Shown here: one piece after another, positions 7,582 through 9,787 of the stretch
How the letters are laid out: each line of letters starts with the position of its first letter
How positions within the stretch are numbered: position 1 is the stretch's first letter
Assembly (NCBI GenBank): GCA_012961305.1
Contig: DTZQ01000420.1
Coordinates: forward strand, 1-9,787
Source: Armatimonadota bacterium
Lineage (GTDB): Bacteria; Armatimonadota; UBA10988; DTZQ01
Direction: 5' to 3'
DNA length: 9,787 bases
Notes under the pieces: generated by a model
Told to the model about the DNA's origin: nothing
Database searches by the model: none
What the model saw: the letters and a program-made list of their open reading frames with translations, nothing else
Translations under genes and position numbers: made by a program

Positions 7582-7637
7582 GGCTCAGCAGGACAAGCGG
7601 GCTCAAGCACGCTTGAGCCTCCTTACCCTGCTCAGCC
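7582..7637 (-). repeat. Nested inverted repeat in the leader of the propeller gene
   Basis: Inner arms GGCTCAAGC (7600-7608) and GCTTGAGCC (7611-7619) pair perfectly around 2 nt. Outer arms GGCTCAGCAGG (7582-7592) and CCTGCTCAGCC (7627-7637) pair with one mismatch. The structure starts 33 bases upstream of the ATG at 7549, so it would fold in the 5' leader or act as a protein-binding site. There is no T-tract, so it is not a standard terminator. Confidence 0.55.
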
Positions 7638-7698
7638 CCTCCGTTTACGTGGGGGTCTCTTTTAGTATGTCGTCCAGCATCCGTAACTGCTCAAGTGG

Positions 7699-7806
7699 CC
7701 CTCATCCCCGGCCCCTCTCCCACCGGTGGGGGAGGGGAGAAACTGGCGTTTACCACTACTTACTCCCTCTCCTGCAGGCGGGAGAGGGGGTCAGGGGGGT
7801 GGGGGC
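7699..7806. repeat. MITE-like intergenic repeat with two CCCTCTCC/GGAGAGGG hairpins
   Basis: The element begins CCCTCATCCCCGGCCCC and ends in a run of G's with GGTCAGGGGGG, giving imperfect complementary ends. Inside are a 26-bp palindrome with one mismatch (7712-7737) and a second hairpin with perfect 8-bp arms (7765-7772 and 7781-7788) around an 8-nt loop. Elements of this look are widespread as dispersed non-coding repeats in environmental bacterial genomes. No coding capacity; copy number in this genome is unknown. Confidence 0.6.
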
Positions 7807-7848
7807 TGAGTAATTACCTCGACAATGTTAAATTCGTCGCTTAGACCC

Positions 7849-7870
7849 GCCCAAGGTTGAAATCTTGGGC
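7849..7870. repeat. Hairpin with GCCCAAG/CTTGGGC arms
   Basis: Perfect 7-bp arms at 7849-7855 and 7864-7870 enclose an 8-nt loop (GTTGAAAT). It lies about 100 bases downstream of the stop of the discoidin-domain gene. No T-tract follows on either strand, so terminator function is not supported. It resembles dispersed intergenic hairpins with a TTGAAA loop. Confidence 0.45.
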
Positions 7871-7901
7871 TATGGTTACCAAGTGGATGGGAAACCGACT
7901 T

Positions 7902-7919
7902 AACCAACTTAAGTTGGTT
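7902..7919. repeat. Perfect 18-bp palindrome
   Basis: AACCAACTT is followed at once by its exact reverse complement AAGTTGGTT. It lies 52 bases past the stop codon of the discoidin-domain gene. A two-fold symmetric site with no loop suits binding by a dimeric regulator; as RNA it would form a weaker hairpin. No poly-T follows. Confidence 0.5.
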
Positions 7920-7970
7920 TGGTAAAGGAGTCAGGCTTTAGCCGGGCCCTAACTTCTCAGAGCGACCTTC

Positions 7971-9125
7971 CTATGGCCGCAGCCTGACCTCGGTTACCCA
8001 CATGAGGTCGGGCCGGCGCGGGTGATTGCCTTTAGGCGGAACCCACACGAGCACCCGGTCGGTCGTGGTCGGCAAGAACAAGTGGACGCTGGTTCGGGCT
8101 TCCGGGTGGTTCTGCACCTTGAGGACGCTGACCCACCGCTGGCCGTCCCAGGTCATAATGGCGTAGCGGCTGGAAGTCCAGAACGTGCCCTGATAGTTGG
8201 CCCAACTAATCTCGAGGCCTGAAACTTCACGCGGCTTGGGAAACACCAAACACAACCAGTGGGCCGTATCCGTCTCCGCTGAGGCCCAGGTGGAGCCGAA
8301 AGTGGTCTTACCGGGCGTCTGGAGTTCGCCGTCAACTATGCACTCCACGTTCTCATAGCCGGGGAAAATCGAGTCCACGAAAACTTTCAGCCCCTCGGGT
8401 GTGGTGGCCGTCGGCTTGCTCAAGTCAATCTGAGGCGGTCGAGTGACCGTGAAGGTGAAGGTCGTAGTGCAGTCAGCAAAATCGGGTGCGAAGTCGTCGC
8501 AGCGAACCACGATTCGGATGACGCCCTCGGGCTGCCCGCCCTTTAACTTCGGCAGCGAACACACGATGCGGCCCCGCTTGTTGTCCTCCGGATGGGGCAA
8601 AAAGCGAAGGCCGGGACTGCCGGCCCGCACGAGTGTACCGTTAATTGTGGCCCAAACGGAGGCAGCGTTCAAGGGGTTTTGGGTGTCCCTCACCAGCAGG
8701 TCGAAGGTTTTCGGCGGCGCGTCTAACCATCCCAGGTCAATCTCGGCGGCTGGCGCCACGTTCTTCCCATCCACCGTGATTCTTTCGACCTTAGGCGGAG
8801 TGCTGTCCTCAGCCACGAGCCAGTCGGGCTTGCCAATGAGGACCACCGTGCTGCCGGCCAGGAGTTGCTCAGGCGAGAGGGTGAAGGTCACCGTCTCCAG
8901 CGGCCCTTCCTGCACCTCGGGCAGGGGCACCCATTTACCTTCCGCGTTGCGGTACAGGTGTTGCCCCTCTTCTCCGGGCGCAGGCAGCGAGATAGTGACC
9001 TTCGAGGTGGTCCGGACTAAGTATCGGACCCCGCCCTCCAGTTCCGCTTCCGCGGCTGGAGCAGTCGTTCCTGCCAACAGCGCGACCAACATGGTCCGGC
9101 TAATCACCTTGCTTAACGGATACAT
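7971..9125 (-). CDS. Secreted protein with C-terminal discoidin (F5/8 type C, CBM32-like) domain
   Basis: 384 aa from ATG 9125-9123, with AAGGGG placed 8 bases upstream. An N-terminal signal peptide has a basic start (MYPLSKVISR), a hydrophobic core (TMLVALLAGT) and small residues before cleavage (APAAEA, near residue 27). Residues about 32-105 form a beta-rich segment that ends in VVLIGKPDWL. Residues about 109-228 look like an Ig-like or cadherin-like domain (it opens STPPKVERITVDG and has FDLLVRD and TTFTFTVTRPP). Residues about 245-384 have the discoidin/CBM32 pattern: ECIVDGELQTPGKTTFGSTW, HWLCLVFPKPREVSGLEISW, IMTWDGQRWVSV and a closing VTEVRLRP. The protein most likely binds a glycan outside the cell and has no visible catalytic centre. 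It is the first of three same-strand genes for exported proteins and has its own promoter at 9200-9228. The discoidin call is firm in pattern; the middle domains are tentative. Confidence 0.75.
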   Translation of the reverse strand: MYPLSKVISRTMLVALLAGTTAPAAEAELEGGVRYLVRTTSKVTISLPAPGEEGQHLYRNAEGKWVPLPEVQEGPLETVTFTLSPEQLLAGSTVVLIGKPDWLVAEDSTPPKVERITVDGKNVAPAAEIDLGWLDAPPKTFDLLVRDTQNPLNAASVWATINGTLVRAGSPGLRFLPHPEDNKRGRIVCSLPKLKGGQPEGVIRIVVRCDDFAPDFADCTTTFTFTVTRPPQIDLSKPTATTPEGLKVFVDSIFPGYENVECIVDGELQTPGKTTFGSTWASAETDTAHWLCLVFPKPREVSGLEISWANYQGTFWTSSRYAIMTWDGQRWVSVLKVQNHPEARTSVHLFLPTTTDRVLVWVPPKGNHPRRPDLMWVTEVRLRP

Positions 9126-9199
9126 TAGATTGACCCCTTCCCCCAGTTTCCTAATTGCCGGATTTCCGAGTCGCCAAGTGCAGAAAGACGGTCGTTACA

Positions 9200-9228
9200 A
9201 TGATAACACACTTTGAAGGGTCCGTCAA
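9200..9228 (-). promoter_or_regulatory. Putative sigma70 promoter of the discoidin-domain gene
   Basis: Minus strand TTGACG (9228-9223), a 17-bp spacer, then TATCAT (9205-9200), each five of six to consensus. The predicted start is near 9193, giving a leader of about 68 nt to the ATG at 9125. It is back to back with the plus-strand promoter at 9288-9316; the two -35 elements are 59 bp apart. Confidence 0.7.
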
Positions 9229-9287
9229 GGCTTTTCCCACTCCAGTTAGAGGTAGGCTACCATCCCTGTCGGTCATAGTTTCTCTGC

Positions 9288-9316
9288 TTGACTAAGGTCT
9301 GACTACGGGGTATAAT
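9288..9316 (+). promoter_or_regulatory. Near-consensus sigma70 promoter giving a leaderless transcript
   Basis: TTGACT (9288-9293), a 17-bp spacer and a perfect TATAAT (9311-9316). Seven bases separate the -10 from the ATG at 9324, so transcription should begin at or within a base or two of the start codon. No Shine-Dalgarno could fit between them. Confidence 0.8.
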
Positions 9317-9323
9317 AACCTTG

Positions 9324-9787
9324 ATGGACCGACGAGTGATTTACTGGGGCGGGGCAGCGGTGGTAGTAGCGCTGCTTTACAGTCTGGCCCGAGGGTTTGG
9401 GGCCCGGCCGGCAGTGGAGGCTATGCTCGTGCGGCGGGGGACGCTGACGGCGGAACTGTCCACCACAGGCACGGTTGAAGCCCCGGAAATAACCCTCAGC
9501 GCCAAAACCGCGGGGCGACTGCGGGATGTGTTGGTGGACGAGGGGGATGCGGTGGTGCGCGGGCAAGTTCTGGCCCGGCTGGAAAACACCTTGCAAACGG
9601 CTCTCATGCGGGAGGCAGAAAGCACCCTGGCGGCCTCTCAAGCGCGAACGAGCCAGGCGGCTATAGCGGTGGATTTGGCTCGTTCTCAAACGGAGGCCCA
9701 AGTGGCCCAGGCGGAGGCGGCTTTACGGGCGGCAGAGGCGCGGTTGGAGCAGTTGCGGCGTGGGGCGCGGCCGGAGGAGCGGCGGCA
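9324..9787 (+). CDS. HlyD/RND-type membrane fusion protein (periplasmic adaptor), N-terminal part
   Basis: 154 codons are open to the window edge; no in-frame stop is met, so the gene is cut by the window. A short basic start (MDRR) precedes an N-terminal membrane anchor (about residues 6-22). TTGTVEAPEITLSAKTAGRL (47-66) and VLVDEGDAVVRGQVLARLEN (69-88) form the first half of the lipoyl-like barrel-sandwich domain of membrane fusion proteins. From about residue 90 a long Ala/Glu/Gln-rich helix (SQARTSQAAIAVDLARSQTE and on) is the coiled-coil hairpin, and LRRGARPEE (144-152) is common at this point in YbhG/MacA-like adaptors. Such proteins link an inner-membrane ABC or RND transporter to the outer membrane; the transporter is expected downstream. 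The start is set by the promoter, which puts the transcript start at this ATG. No Shine-Dalgarno is present. Confidence 0.85.
   Translation, partial: MDRRVIYWGGAAVVVALLYSLARGFGARPAVEAMLVRRGTLTAELSTTGTVEAPEITLSAKTAGRLRDVLVDEGDAVVRGQVLARLENTLQTALMREAESTLAASQARTSQAAIAVDLARSQTEAQVAQAEAALRAAEARLEQLRRGARPEERR

Noticed and set aside
7699..7806. CRISPR array
   Set aside because: There are only two dissimilar hairpins, with no regularly spaced identical repeats.
6428..7813. 461-codon plus-strand ORF opposite the propeller gene
   Set aside because: It is antisense to a well-supported gene, runs on into the repeat at 7699-7806 and shows no recognisable domain or ribosome site.
8443..9216. 257-codon plus-strand ORF opposite the discoidin gene
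   Set aside because: Its translation is Ser/Thr/Pro/Arg-rich and it covers the signal-peptide and promoter region of the minus-strand gene; no family signal.
9303..9701. 132-codon minus-strand ORF at the right edge
   Set aside because: The plus strand encodes a clear membrane fusion protein over the same bases; this ORF is its shadow.

Overview
The window reads as bacterial chromosomal DNA from a GC-rich, probably environmental lineage that degrades polysaccharides. Several signs point loosely to Armatimonadota or the planctomycete/chloroflexota-like gene style, but I cannot fix the taxon: a URO-D-superfamily protein outside haem biosynthesis, secreted beta-propeller and heparinase-like enzymes, MITE-like CCCTC/GAGGG hairpin repeats between genes, and sigma70-type promoters with 17-bp spacers, at least one of which gives a leaderless transcript. 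There are no rRNA or tRNA genes, CRISPR arrays, transposases or phage genes that I can support.

Left edge (1-708, minus strand): the first 66 codons of ATP-dependent phosphoenolpyruvate carboxykinase (pckA) run off the window. Twenty-two bases upstream lies a 161-codon ORF that looks like only the N-terminal domain of a Ycf46-type AAA ATPase, ending before any Walker motif. A promoter-like element sits immediately before it, so the stub could act as the leader cistron of pckA. Bases 709-970 are intergenic and hold two divergent promoters.

Centre (971-5541): a plus-strand URO-D/MtaA-like protein (369 aa), with a good promoter and Shine-Dalgarno, converges on a very large minus-strand secreted heparinase II/III-like protein (about 1161 aa). 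Their 3' ends overlap by 25 bp.

Right half (5542-9125, minus strand): upstream of the heparinase-like gene are a secreted beta-propeller protein related to family 32/43/68-type glycosidase folds (575 aa) and a secreted protein with a C-terminal discoidin/CBM32-like domain (384 aa). The three consecutive exported proteins form a plausible extracellular glycan-recognition and degradation locus. The genes are separated by 280-420 bp gaps, and two of the three have their own recognisable promoter, so they look like a co-located set rather than one tight operon. The gaps contain hairpins, a MITE-like repeat, a shared CAGGCTTTAGCC 12-mer and what may be a decayed coding remnant.

Right edge (9126-9787): a divergent promoter region leads on the plus strand into a truncated HlyD/RND-type membrane fusion protein. 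Its near-consensus promoter places the predicted transcription start at the ATG itself.
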